Positions 44,976-56,172 of a stretch of DNA of 64,000 nucleotides are shown here, piece by piece. The notes under the pieces were generated by a model. That model saw nothing but the letters and a program-made list of their open reading frames with translations. It searched no databases and was not told where the DNA came from. Where the stretch lies: positions 106,586 to 170,585 of the forward strand of contig JARKIF010000071.1 of NCBI GenBank assembly GCA_029378245.1, in the 5' to 3' direction. The position numbers and the translations under genes were made by a program. Positions within the stretch are counted from its first letter, which is position 1, and each line of letters begins with the position of its first letter. The DNA comes from Roridomyces roridus (Eukaryota > Basidiomycota > Agaricomycetes > Agaricales > Mycenaceae).

Positions 44976-46299
44976 ATGCCTCCCACTCCGTCGGCCTCCA
45001 ATGCCATGGTCGTAAGTCTCAGACCCTTCCAAAAGCCCACCTCAACTCGAATTGACAGACGGGCGTCGTCTGCTTCTACCTCGTTGCTGCCCTCTCGGTG
45101 CGCCCATTTCCTCCGCAGCCCGGACCCAAACTGACGCAGATGGGCATCAGATGGTCATGGCGTTCGTCCTCGTTCATCTCTCCTTCGAACGACCTCTAAT
45201 GAGCGCAGAAACAAATGGGTGCTCAACATAACCTCCGCCCCCATGTTCTTCCTCCTAACGCAGCTCGCCATTGCTGTCGTCCTCTTCGTATCTGCCAACG
45301 CTATGCGGATCCTTCCAGACCGCCTCACGTTTGACCTCAAAATCTGCAAGGCGCTCTTCCCGATGGTCGCGCTTAGTCTCCTCAGTCTGACGTGTGTCCG
45401 CCGCACTCTCCACGCCAATCTATCACTTAACCCCACACAGTCTAAGCAATTTTACCCTGAAATACGTCGATGCGTCGTTCTACCAGGTGGCCCGAGGTGC
45501 GAGTATTCAGCCACTCTCCCATTCCTCTCTTCTGAAATCCACAAGGCCTCGTACTCCCCTTCACCGTCGCCATCTCGGGCTTCGTCCTTCACACCTCCCC
45601 CTCCCTGCGCATCCTCGTCGCTTGCGCACTCGTCACATCCGGCTTCTTCGTCGGAGTCTTCCTCGACGGCACCGCTCTCTCCCTCACCGGTGTCGGTTTC
45701 GGCGTAGCCAGCTCAACCGTCACAGCCCTCCACTCCGTCGTGATCAAGCAGAGCCTCAACGCCGTAAACGGCAGCGCCATCCTCCTCTCCTGGTACACGC
45801 ACATCATGAGCGTCGTCGCCCTCTCCCCGATCGTCCTCTTCTTCGAAGGTCCCGCTGTCTCGCAGCTCCTATTCCCACCGCTGGCTGGGACACCCGATGC
45901 TAGCGCTGCGCTGCGCACTTTCATCTGGGGCTCGCTCATCACTGGGGGAGTCGGCTTTTCGATGTCGCTTGCGAGTTTATTGAGTATCAAGGTTACTTCG
46001 CCTATAACGCACATGGTGAGCAGTGCCGTGCGGGGTGTGGCGGCGAGTTTGCTTGGGGTGTGGTTGTTCAAGGATGTCGTTACGAGGTGCGTTGGTTTCC
46101 TCTATGTGGTCCCCGTACTCACACCTCCCACAGCGGTCGCGCCTCGTCAATATTCATCATCCTCGCGGGATCTGTGTATTACACGTGGGTCAAACACCAA
46201 GAGGGGGAGGCGGCGAGGCAGAATGAGAAGGAGGCTGCTGCGGATGTCAAGTTGGCTGATATGGAGGGTGGGAAGGGCAAGGAGGGTGCTAGTGCATGA
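44976..46299 (+). CDS. TPT/EamA-family nucleotide-sugar transporter-like protein
   Basis: The start codon at 44976 gives MPPTPSASNAMV. About six exons follow, with TGVVCFYLVAALS, MVMAFVNKWVLNITSAPMFF, KICKALFPMVALSLLSLTLS, NFTLKYVDASFYQVARGLVL, TSGFFVGVFLDGTALSLTGV, VASSTVTALHSVVIKQSLNA and SSIFIILAGSVYYTWVKHQE, then an acidic/lysine cytosolic tail. NKW, the KYVDASFYQVARG helix and VIKQ are typical of the triose-phosphate/nucleotide-sugar transporter family, closest in feel to GDP-fucose-type (SLC35C) carriers of the Golgi. About ten membrane segments fit the family. The splice site around 45165-45210 could not be resolved with canonical ends in frame; all other junctions are fine. Confidence 0.75.
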
Positions 46300-46569
46300 A
46301 GCGTGATTGATACCAGTTGTTGTGATACATAGAGTGAGTTGTGGTGTGGGGATAAAATGTATTTATGTATTCAGGTCGTTCGGAGAGATTCAGAGGGGGT
46401 GCTGAACAGCCCAGCGCAGTGAGATCCAAAAGAATCCGACAAATGGGAAGCCTTGGTCCCGAATCGAACGGGTCATGTCCCCATAGTCTCCGCTCTATAC
46501 GAGCCATCGCTATTCGCGAGGGGAACGCAAACTGTGGGTAGTCATCCTGGTTTCTCGATGTTTGAACTC

Positions 46570-46899
46570 ATTCCACGATCGTCAGCAATTTCGCTGAAAA
46601 CACTCTTACAATATGTCAGCACCAACCTGGTCGACTTCTCGTTCTCCTGCTTCGAGGCAAAGGTCCCTGAGATTCTGTCCTACCTCCCCGCCTCGGATTG
46701 GAAATCGATCACGGTCTCCATCCAGAAGCACGGCGACCGAGTGCCTTGGGCCGCCATCGACGCAGAGTTGGCACACGAGCGATTTCAGCGCTTGCGCAAG
46801 TTCACTATTTGTGATTTCTATGCGTACAAACTCTTGACGGTTGAGACGAGGGATCTACTCCCGCGGGCGAATGCGAGGGGGATACTGGGTCTTTCGTGA
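46570..46899 (+). pseudogene. F-box gene remnant (C-terminal part)
   Basis: The plus-strand frame reads STNLVDFSFSCFEAKVPEIL, IDAELAHERFQRLRKFTICD, ending ANARGILGLS. It closely matches the C-terminus of the F-box gene at 47.8-49.0 kb (IDAELAHERFQHLRKFAVFD, ADARGILDLTV). The homology seems to continue into the 3' flank, so this is a partial tandem duplication rather than a retrocopy. Confidence 0.65.
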
Positions 46900-47818
46900 G
46901 TAATCGAAAAGGTGAGTCAGTCGCCGTGAAAATTGCTGAGCGTCCCGTTCATATTTACGGCCTCAGAGTTGATCCCGATGGTTCGCCCGGCGAATTATGC
47001 ATGCAGGAATGGGGTCATGTTTATAATCTGCGTGCTCCACGTCTATTCCGGACTATTGGACTATTTTTTCTACCACCTTCATCTTGTACTCGCTACCAAG
47101 GCACGGCTTTGTCAATTTAGCGTTGATCATCCCATCGGATCCACGGATTACTCAAACCCTAATGGAACACGGACAGAGAACAAGGCAGAACGCGGAGGTT
47201 GCGTGCGGATGTGTCAGTTTGGCGGAGATGGAGGGTGCTAAGAGGACCGAGCGTAGAAAAAAAGGCTCCGGTAGTGAGGCGGGTGTAACTCACTACCAAT
47301 GCGAGCTAATATCTAAAAGTCCACTTCCGGAAGGTTGAAGCTCCTCAAATCGCTCACTCCTCGACGTTGTTCAAATGTGTGACACTCTACGGGGCCGTGT
47401 AAGGCCATCTAACTATTTATACTGTATACTATTCAGTGAGTCAGGTAGTGAGTCAAGAGTCAGAAGAAGAAAAGTCTCCGCGCCGCTGCCAACCGCGGTA
47501 CTCGCGATCGGCACCGTATGCACAGCCCGAGGATGCCGTAGTTGCCGAAGAGACGTGCTTGATCACTTACACCGAGCTGAAGCGGGTGCTCCGCGTGCTT
47601 CGTGAGTCTTGCCGCTGACTCATGCGGCCTGCGGCATTCCCACGTGTACACTGCAGTACTCGAGAAACTGGAAGAGGTCAACCGAAAGGCTCAAGAAAGG
47701 CTGCTTTGCCGAACGTTGCCAGAATGTGATTGATTGGTCTCAATCAGATCTTTGTCGTGACTCATGCGATCGTCGATCAAGGCCGCTTGCCACAAACCAC
47801 CACGACGCCCTCTTGCCG
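46900..47818. other. duplicated F-box 3' flank and intergenic DNA
   Basis: The first part resembles the 3' flank of the F-box gene (compare about 46905-47030 with about 48973-49090). The rest has short open frames only. Confidence 0.35.
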
Positions 47819-48971
47819 ATGCGCGATTTCCCTCAAGAACTTATCGAGCAGGTCATAGACTGCTGCCACACCTCCGACCCGTCTATACCGTCTCCAGACA
47901 TAGGGACGTATGGTCTGGTCTGCACGAAATGGGTGCCACGAAGTCGATTCCACTTATTCTCTCACGTGCGGGTTATGGCAATCCACAGGCTATCTACGCT
48001 TCTGGATTTCATCGCAAACCGTCCCAGCATCCTTTTCTACATCCGCCACTTGCAGGTGGACATGGGCGCACTCGTAATCGACCAGGGATTGCTCGAGAGG
48101 ATGCACCACTTGCCCAACCTCACATCTATCCGGCTTCGCGTAGTGTCCACATGGGTTCTGCCCTCCGAGCCCGAGTCCCTGTTTCCCCACCTGCGAGCCT
48201 GGTCATCGCACTCCCCGTCAATTTCGCACCTTCACCTCGATCGATTTATACTTGGTGTTCCGGGCCAGTTTGAGTGCCGCGACAGCCTGATTCTCGCGAT
48301 GCTTTCCTGCGTGCCGTCAGTCACATCGCTCACTGTTGGGAGGGACATCAAGATCTTCAAAGACGCGACAACTCCTGTCGTCCCTCTACCCCTTCAGCTG
48401 AGCGAATTGACCGTCGTCGGGCTCGATGTTTCGCACGCCCTCTTTTCCAGCTTCATCGCGCATCCGCCCTCCTCAATGCCGCATCTAACTTTTCTTGACC
48501 TCGACCCGCCCTGCGCAGTGGAAGCATCGGCGCAGACATACCTGAAACGCGCTGGGCACAGTCTCCGGTCCATTCGAGCCATTTCCCTCCAGGGGTGGAG
48601 TGAAAACAGTCAGCCCCTTTCCTAATCCTCCAGTAATGAATTCACAATCCCCAGCCATACAGCTCAAGCGGCTCCTACAACATACCAGCACGAACCTCAC
48701 TGACTTCGCCTTTTCGTGTTTTCAGCCGCAAATTCCTGACATTCTGTCCTGCCTGCCCTCCGCGGACTGGAATTCGATCACGGTCTACATTCAACATTCC
48801 GCCGGCCGAATCCCATGGTCCGCCATTGACGCAGAGCTGGCGCACGAGCGATTCCAACATTTGCGCAAGTTCGCTGTGTTTGACTTCCACTCGCACAAGT
48901 TCTTGACGGAGAGGACGAGGTCTTTGTTACCGGCCGCGGATGCAAGGGGAATACTGGATCTTACGGTATAG
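47819..48971 (+). CDS. F-box/LRR-like protein
   Basis: The start at 47819 gives MRDFPQELIEQVIDCCHTSD, the F-box helix, followed by GTYGLVCTKWVPRSRFHLFS. This is the same pattern as in the gene at 6.07 kb. The remainder is leucine-rich (LPNLTSIRLRVVSTWVLP, MLSCVPSVTSLTVGRD, LQLSELTVVGLDVSHALF) and ends ARGILDLTV. Around 48590-48610 the frame changes by one base between SIRAISLQGW and QLKRLLQHTSTNL. I could not place a canonical intron that joins the two, so either an unusual splice or a real frameshift exists there. It would act as the substrate-receptor subunit of an SCF ubiquitin ligase if intact. It sits within a cluster of fragments of itself. Confidence 0.6.
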
Positions 48972-49439
48972 ATCGTGAGTCACTCGGCGTAAGCATCTTG
49001 AAGCATTCGATTGATGTTTTCTTTTCTGCTGTGTAGCGGAATGTGGATGTGCTGCGCAGAGTTTTCCCCGGCGTGCATGCAAGACGGAGGTCGGGTGTTC
49101 TGTATTGGGACGATTTGCTCCTCATGTATTCTATACTCTTTCACACCGACCTGTCGTCCCATACTTGCTGCTCATCCTCATGAACCCATCCAGAACTATT
49201 CGATCAGTTGACAGTCAGGAAGCTGCTTCGGAACAACACTATACATGTATCGATTGGGTGATGGTTATGAGCAGGCTCGAAGCGATTGGCAAACGAATAT
49301 GCCTGCGACGACCTGGAAAAATGTAGTACTAGTAGCAAGCAGCCTGAGGCCCTCCTCCCAAATTGAACGGGATGTTCCAGAAGGCTGGCACTATCCGAGG
49401 GCGGACACAAACCTTTCGGCGTGCGTTGGATGGATTCAC
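48972..49439. other. 3' flank with a dispersed repeat
   Basis: At about 49258-49385 a sequence GGTGATGGTTATGAG...GCTCGAA ... CAAATTGAACGGGATG is shared, with divergence, with about 62293-62435 near the right end of the window. No coding sequence is seen. Confidence 0.45.
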
Positions 49440-49703
49440 TTATATGGACGGCCATCGGGGAGGGGCGATTGTATGTTGTGATTGGGCGATCTCGAGCAGG
49501 GGAGGGGAGATCTGGATGGAGCGAGGATGTAGTGGCAACAGGCGCGGTCGTTGTTCGATTTGTCGATCATCATCGGTGGGGAGAGATAGGACGGGATAAA
49601 CCGCCGCGGCGAGTTGTGCAGCGAAAGCCGCGCGGTGGGCTTGTAGAGTGAGTATCTTTTCGTCGATTCTGGCCAGACGAGAGCACAGTTCAGCTGTGGT
49701 CAT
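49440..49703 (-). pseudogene. F-box protein N-terminal remnant of a different family
   Basis: The minus-strand frame from 49703 reads MTTAELCSRLARIDEKILTL and AAFAAQLAAAVYPVLSLPTD. The short coiled coil followed by VYPVLSLP is the usual lead-in of the large mushroom F-box family in which LPPEI and the F-box follow. Here the frame degenerates instead, so only the lead-in is left. Confidence 0.5.
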
Positions 49704-50060
49704 GGTGGTGAAAAGACAGAGAGGGAAATAACAAGGGCAAACATGTCGCAAGTCAAATCATGCGTCAGCCATCACCTGCTTTGAGGGCCATTGCGGGTGC
49801 ATGGCAATCCGAGTCTGTAGGTTGAGCCTGGTGAAGTCTGTTGGTACTACTGCATTTGGACTGACAAGTGGGGTGAGATCATGGGTCACGGCGGGGACAA
49901 AGCAATCCCGAGAGGGATGCTTTACAAGTGAGATGCAAAGAATGGCCCGAGAAAAGCTGTATTTTCTCTGTACGCGACGAGAGAGGATGGGGACAAGTCA
50001 TCTGTATTTACAGTCCGTCGTCCAAAGAGCCGAAAACCAAGAAATTGGGCGAGACACAAG
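49704..50060. other. intergenic up to the hAT insertion
   Basis: No gene is recognised. The last 8 bp (50053-50060, GACACAAG) are the left target-site duplication of the element that follows. Confidence 0.45.
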
Positions 50061-50662
50061 TAGTGCTGGCAAGGTTCGGTTCGGTTCGGTTCAGCAGCAT
50101 TTTTTCCGAACCCCGAACCTGAACCTGGCGTTCGGTTCGGGCCATTGCCGAACCTTGAACCTGAACGTGCGTTCGCGTTCGAACCCCGCCGGTCCCTGAT
50201 CCCAAGAATCCTCCCAAAAAATTGCTCTGTGGCTGAGGGTACCTGGGAAGGAGTCAACTGAGGTGCTTTGGAGAACCCGATGGATCGTGTACGGCGCTGT
50301 AATGTGCAGCCGACACATTCCCGCCACTATTGATGCGCCATCAATCATCTTGATGAAAAGTCAGAGGCGCGCAACACGGCGTAAAAATGGGCTACAAGGG
50401 TGTGAATGTTACCGGATGGGTATACTTGCTACAGATCACACCGCACTGCCAGAAATGTGGGAAATCCGGCATGAAATTGATACAATTGTGCTGATGGGGT
50501 TCACTTTCAGGTTCAGGTTCGAACGCGCGCCGTGCTGGCCGAACGCCGAACCGAACTTGCGTTCAGGTTCAGGGATTTCGTGAACCTGAACGCTGAACCC
50601 GCGTCCGGTTCAGGTTCGGTTCAGGTTCGAACCGATTTCTGAACCGGACCTTGCCACAACTA
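50061..50662. mobile_element. hAT-type MITE with GGTTCGG/GGTTCAGG subterminal repeats
   Basis: TAGTGCTGGCAAGGTTCGGT at the left and, reversed, TAGTTGTGGCAAGGTCCGGT at the right form TIRs of the hAT type. They are flanked by a perfect 8 bp duplication GACACAAG (50053-50060 and 50663-50670), as hAT transposases make. Inside both ends the words GGTTCGG and GGTTCAGG recur in opposite senses (about 50073-50185 and 50500-50650). The 602 bp element has no coding sequence. Confidence 0.9.
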
Positions 50663-51439
50663 GACACAAGAGACGCGCGCCAGGCCTAGGTACGTGAGAC
50701 GAGGGAGTTCAAGTGGGTTGTTAAAACACGACGTTGTCGCCCGTAGGTCCAGTCGATGCGTGGTGGTGGTGGGAAACAAGAGGCGTGGCCGCGTGCCTGT
50801 CAACGGAACCGAAACGGAACTGTCATCGGCTGTCAAACATGGAGGTCCCGTTCCGCGTCCGACAGCGTCCGACTCGCCGTCGGCAGAGATGTTGATAACA
50901 CGGAGGCCGGCAGAAGTGAGCACTGAGCAGGAATGGAGATGCATGTCCAAGGGCGTAAGAGTCATTGACTAAGAGGGTACCAAATGGAGCCAGAACACCT
51001 CCAGAATTACCTTATAAGGAATTTGTTGGAGCCAAACACACAGGGCTCAAAGATGTCATTGAAAAAAATTGGACCCCACTTTTGCGGGAAACGGGCCGAT
51101 AAGACCGAGCTTAAAAATAAATTTTTAAGACTCGGAACTCCATCAGACGCATCTCTCTTCTTGACCACCACGGTGGCACCACCGACCTTTCTTCGCAGAC
51201 CCTTGATCCAGGGCCGTCAGCTTCTTGGCTTTGCTTTTTCTCCCTCTCCCTCTGCTCCCAATTGGCTCCCGCTCCTGTAAGTGTGTAACTTCATTGCACA
51301 CCACCTCCCTGTCTCTTTCGGCCGTGTACTTTCTGGCAGGAGCTCGTCTCTTCAACAAGCAGAAAATGATAATATCACTATAATACTCCGAGACCGCGCA
51401 AAGAACAAGAAAATACCACCAGAATAACAAACACATCAG
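50663..51439. other. intergenic, nothing recognised
   Basis: This lies between the hAT element and the 3' end of the minus-strand gene. A short A/T-rich stretch near 51060-51130 is present. No coding exon is seen. Confidence 0.35.
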
Positions 51440-52261
51440 CTACTTCTGCCCGACCTCCGATGTCTTCTTGCGCTCTTCCTCAACCAACCAAGGAGGCACT
51501 GCCTCAGAAAGCGGCGCACTCTCCCACTCCTCTTCACTCGACCTCAGCCCAGTCGATGTCGCCTTCTCCGTGAGCGACACCAGCCTAAACAAAGGATGAT
51601 ACCTCCGCTCTCCCCTCTCATCGACTTGGCTCTTGAAATTCCCTACGCTGGTACTGCGCACCCACGTGGCGTGTGCATGGGCTTCCGCCGCCCCGGGAAT
51701 TGGTGGCTCGACGCTCAAACCCAAAGCGACTGTGTTCCCAGCACTGGAGGTGAGGATCCGTGCATACGAGTCGCAGCTGTGCACCTCTGACACGACGACT
51801 AGATCACGCATGGATGGTTCTTGGAGGAGTTTGCGCAGGGCTCCGGGCGGGTCGATGTATGATATGGTGGGGTTGGACATGACGAGGAGGGCTCCCTTGC
51901 CGGAGGTGAATTTGTATGCGCCTTTGAGTTTGCATTGGGCTAGAGCGGGGGTGGATCTTTTGGTTTGGGTAAGCAGGTGCATTCAGTGCGATCGCCGCGT
52001 ATTGGTTGGGACGAAGACTCACCCGGCCACAGCCCCGCCTACATCCACTTGCACTGCGTTGTTAGAAACAATCCACGACTCGCCCCGCTCCCCGTTCTCC
52101 CCGCTGGTACTGCTTTTGTTCGGCTTTGGAATGCCATACTTCTCCGCCAAGCCATCGTCGTAGATATTACCTTCCCTCAGGAACGTGCCATTCTTGCGCC
52201 AAAACAGCAGTCCGCGCTTCCCTTGGGTAATCCGACCCCAGTCGCCGACTTTTACTTCCAT
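51440..52261 (-). CDS. small protein, candidate gasdermin-like effector (tentative)
   Basis: Two exons (52261 to about 52022, about 51965-51440) join in frame through a GTGAGT...AAAAG intron to about 255 residues. It starts MEVKVGDWGRITQGKRGLLF and GNIYDDGLAEKYGIP, then KLKGAYKFTSGKGALLVM, PPGALRKLLQEPSMRDLVVV and SEVHSCDSYARILTSSAGNT, and ends in a roughly 40-residue charged tail (EEEWESAPLSE, VEEERKKTSEVGQK). There is no signal peptide or membrane helix. The size and the order of strands around a RKLL...LVVVSEV block remind me of fungal gasdermin-like pore-forming proteins. That resemblance is only a pattern impression. The neighbouring divergent gene is a caspase-like protease, the usual partner type in such modules. 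It could equally be an unrelated orphan. Confidence 0.6.
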
Positions 52262-53834
52262 CTGTGACGGAGTGTTAATGGAAGCGTGCAGCGGGAGCGG
52301 GAGTTAGAACTCCAATGAACCTCTGGATCCCAGCTTGCGTATTTTCTGGATGCGCGGAAGAGCAGCTCAACGTAGGTACGTTCGCTGTTTTGCATTGTGA
52401 TGTTTGTGGAGTCTTGACTTGCGTGTGGGTATGTAGGAGGGGAGGGAACTCTCTGCGTGGATCGAGCGAAGCATGCTTATAGCGTAACTCTGATTGTGGG
52501 CAACGTGATAGTTGGAAGGCAGCCTTGAGGCTAGGAGGGCCGTAGGCGCCTGGTGAACCAGTTAGCATCGCGGCCGGGTCTCGGTCTTGCCTCGTCAAGT
52601 CGGTCAGTACTTCGCCATGGCTCATTTGAATTTCTTGGCGATGAATTCAGCTCAATAGAAATCATGGAAAGCGATAGTCTATAACCTGGGTCGGGGAACG
52701 CTTACTTCCCATGTCTGCCTCGGTTAGAGAAAGTGCGCAAAGGTGCGTGTGTTTGTTTTCCCCAATGACTCCGCGGCGTTTTTGTTGGCAGTCCAGACGA
52801 ATCCTCATTTCCGCGACCTCGAGTAACCGGGTTCCATTTGGCATATTTCCTCTTCGATTATGTTCTCGGTTGGTTCTCGGCGGGTGGTCTTTTTTGACTG
52901 ATCAACACGATGGGCGTCCCAATTTTAGTAGACTTACGGTATGTTTGACTTTGTTCCGTTTTTCCAGTGCCACACACAGCCTGTCACACACACAGCCTCG
53001 TCTACAGCAGCTACTACCATATCGCGCTCATCCCTTGTTCGACGCTCTATCTGAATCAAGGAAGCTCTCAAATCCTGACGTCCTCAAGTCCCAACATGGC
53101 CCAGATGGCCCCGATCTCCGGCGGAACGATGCCCATCGCGGACGAGTGCCTTCGAAAGCCTCGCCCGCACAACGAGGCGGCCCTTCGCAAACCGGGGTAC
53201 GGCGTGACTCTGGCTCTTGCTTTCCATCCCGTGCATTCCATTCCAATTCATTTCATGTGGATCGGATTCTTATATGTATTTCCGTCGCCTTGGTGGCAGG
53301 GCTCCACCCTTCATTCCCGAGGTCTGACGGGTAAGGAACCTGCGGCGCACGTAACACGAGCTCGTCGTGCCCTTCTCTCACTCTCCCTCCCTCCATCCCT
53401 CTTCTCTTGCCAGCTCATCTCGCTAAGCATGGACTCTGATGAAAAGTGCGTCTCGGCAACTAGTCAGACGAAGGATATCTTATCGTGTCCAGGCTCAGGA
53501 CCATTGAGCTCACAGGTACGTATTCTGGATTTACTCTGCCCCAGTCTCATCACGTATCCAGTTCTGCGAGCGGAGGGGTCCCGACGTCCGACTGTCTGCT
53601 CATGGTTTAGCAAGCTGCATATTGAAATTCGGACTGATAATTGGGTTCTCCGCACGACAACTATCCGAGGAATATCCTCGCCTGCAGTTTTGGGGCAGAC
53701 ATTCCAATTGTGACCATCGTCTTCATTTTTCTTGGTTGGAATTGTTCTGATGATGCGATACAGGGAACTCGCGGACTCGAGAGAGTTTTCGCTGAGCGTT
53801 TACAAGAAGCGGCCGTTTAAGCGAACCCATAGCG
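52262..53834. other. divergent intergenic region with possible small exons
   Basis: The candidate effector (-) and the protease (+) start at opposite sides of this 1.57 kb region. Short plus-strand frames such as MAQMAPISGGTMPIADECL (from about 53095) and MDSDEKCVSATSQTKDI (from about 53429) have plausible starts and donor sites, but I could not join them into a gene or recognise them. A short third gene is possible. Confidence 0.35.
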
Positions 53835-56172
53835 ATGGGTACAGCAACTGTAGTCGTCGACCTCGAGGCTCATGATCAAGGTATTATACTTTTTCATTTC
53901 CGGTCGGCGTATTGAAATCAATCTAGATATCGTCAAGACCCTCCCTTCCTCTAATATCAGTGTCACGTATCGGCTGCATCACCCTGGGCGGGTAGTCGCG
54001 TGAGTTGCTGGCCCGGATGAAGCGGATGGAATTGACGAGAATCACAGCAACGCGCCTCGATGTTGCGTATTTGCCCTGATAGTGGGTATCGACAAGGTAA
54101 AGAGACATCTTTTTCTGTGAATGTGTCTCACAGAGAATTAGTACGCGTCCAGCACCATCCCTAATCTCAGAGGATGCGTCAACGACGCTCAGACGATGCG
54201 AGCATTCTTGACGAATCGATTCAACATTCCGGAGAAACAAGTGGCGTTTTTGGCCAACGAAGAGGCTACGCGCGACGCAATATTACGAACTTTCCGGACT
54301 CATCTCATCGAAAATCCGGACATTGAGAACGGCGATACGATGATAATATACTATGCTGGACATGGGAGTCGTGTGAAGGCGCCGGATTCGTGGCCGTCGA
54401 CGGATGACAAGATCGAGACATTCGTTCCGCATGATGAACGAGGGAAGGATGTACAAGGGGAGCTGGTACACGGAATCCCAGATCGTACCATAGGTTTGCT
54501 TCTAAGCCAGCTGGCGACAGCGAAGGGCAACAATATTGTATGCATTTATCTTCTATACCGCTCAGCGAAAATAACCCAACTGTGCAGACAGTAATTCTGG
54601 ACTGCTGCCACAGCGGCAGCCTCACGCGGGTCTCAGATCCCCCCAACATCCTTCCCATCTTGCGCTACGTCGACACGCCCACCCCAATTCCTGAACATCT
54701 AGATCAAGAGTTGTGGGCGAGCTCACGGATGCCAGGGACCGTGCCTTCGCCCCTGGACACCAGCTACGAGCTCATGGACTCGCATACTTTGTTGGCGGCG
54801 TGTCGATACCAACAACGCGCGCGGGAATGCATCTCCACGATCACCGGCTCGCCGTGCGGGTTCTTTACGGACGGGCTGGTCAGAGCCCTCCGTGGGATTG
54901 GGCCGCTCAATCGCGTCACTTATGCGGAACTTTTGGATATGCTTCCGACGCTCCCAGATCAAGATCCACAGTGCGAAGGCGCGAATAAGCGGAGGTTTAT
55001 CTTTCAAGGGGGGATGTGCGAGCCTGCCGAGTCACTGTCTTGCGCGGTCCGGGTGAAGGAGGATGGGACACTCAAGGTTGATGTTGGGAGTATGTTTGGC
55101 GTGGTCGTCGGCACGCAGTTTGTGTCCGAGAAGGATCCCCAGACGGACCCCGACCGCGTCTTTGTCGCCGTGTCCGTCGATTTGAATTCCGCGATTTTGA
55201 TGGCGAGGGTTCCGCAGGTTCTTCCGACTGGGACGAGGCTGGTCGTGGCGCACTGGAAGAACGAGGCGGCGATGATGAAGGTTTATATCCAACCCGACGA
55301 AGACTTGCCGCTGTCCGCCAGTGATCTCTTGGTGCCGAGGACGACGCCCAGATTCCTCGTGGTGGATTCACGAGATACTGCTGACCTTGTGATCAAACGC
55401 ACATCCAAGGAGGAGATAACACTCACCCGTCTGGATGCTCATCTGGCGAGGTACGACACACCCGATGTTTTGTTGAACGTCTCTGCTATCGCGCACATCC
55501 CCTATGTCCTCGACTCGATTGGCCGGTTCAATTATTTCCTCGCGAAACACAATACGCAGGACGTGTTGGATTTAGGCCGGGATGTGCAACTGGAGATGCA
55601 CCGCCTGACAGGCGAGTTTGGGTTCCGCGTCCCGGATACCGAGTTTGGGAATATGGTTGTAGACGGCGAGGTGAGGTTCCAGCTGGACCCGGAGGCAAAG
55701 TATGGCTTTGCAATTTGCAATTATTCAAAGTACGACTTGTTCCCGTATCTCTTTTACTTTGATCCGGCGACATACAGCATTGATGTGCGTGTCTCTTATG
55801 TATTCGGCCATTCGAACTTATTTTTTTATTCAGGCGTGGTACCTCCCGGAGTCCAAGACGATGGCGGCGCCGTTGCCAGCGCGCGGAGACTCGGATGTAC
55901 CACCGGCCCAGATTACCATTGGCTATGGCACGGGCAGCGTGTACGCTTTTCAGTTCGTAGTGCCCGACGGAATCAACAAGGACACGGGGTTCCTCAAGTT
56001 GTTTGTTTCGACGAAGTATCTTGATCTGCAGTCCATTGAGCAGGTCGCGGCGGTGGATGCGATCATCGGGCAAGGACGAGGGCAGGAGGGGGAGCAGCGT
56101 CTGGCTATAGATGAGGGAGTTTGGGGTGGGTGGGATGTGCCGATAACCATAGTTGTTGAGGAGGATTCGTAG
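53835..56172 (+). CDS. caspase-like (peptidase C14) protein with long C-terminal region
   Basis: Six exons join in frame to about 700 residues: 53835-53880, from 53927, then around 54049, 54143, 54590 and 55833. The caspase fold is clear: VFALIVGIDKYASSTIPNLR across an intron, GCVNDAQTMRAFLTNRF, DTMIIYYAGHGS with the catalytic His (about 54345-54371), and VILDCCHSGSLTR with the catalytic Cys (about 54590-54625). SHTLLAACRYQQRARE and GFFTDGLVRALRGIG complete the large/small subunit region. Beyond about residue 300 follow beta-rich segments (VGSMFGVVVGTQFVSEKD, DLLVPRTTPRFLVVDSRDTA, YDLFPYLFYFDPATYSID) of a mushroom-specific C-terminal region. Both catalytic residues are present, so activity is likely. 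It could act in programmed cell death or allorecognition; no NACHT or TPR part is seen. Confidence 0.85.

Noticed and set aside
50073..50185. Simple microsatellite of GGTTC
   Set aside because: The repeats are confined between TIRs with an 8 bp duplication and are mirrored at the other end, so they belong to the hAT-type element.
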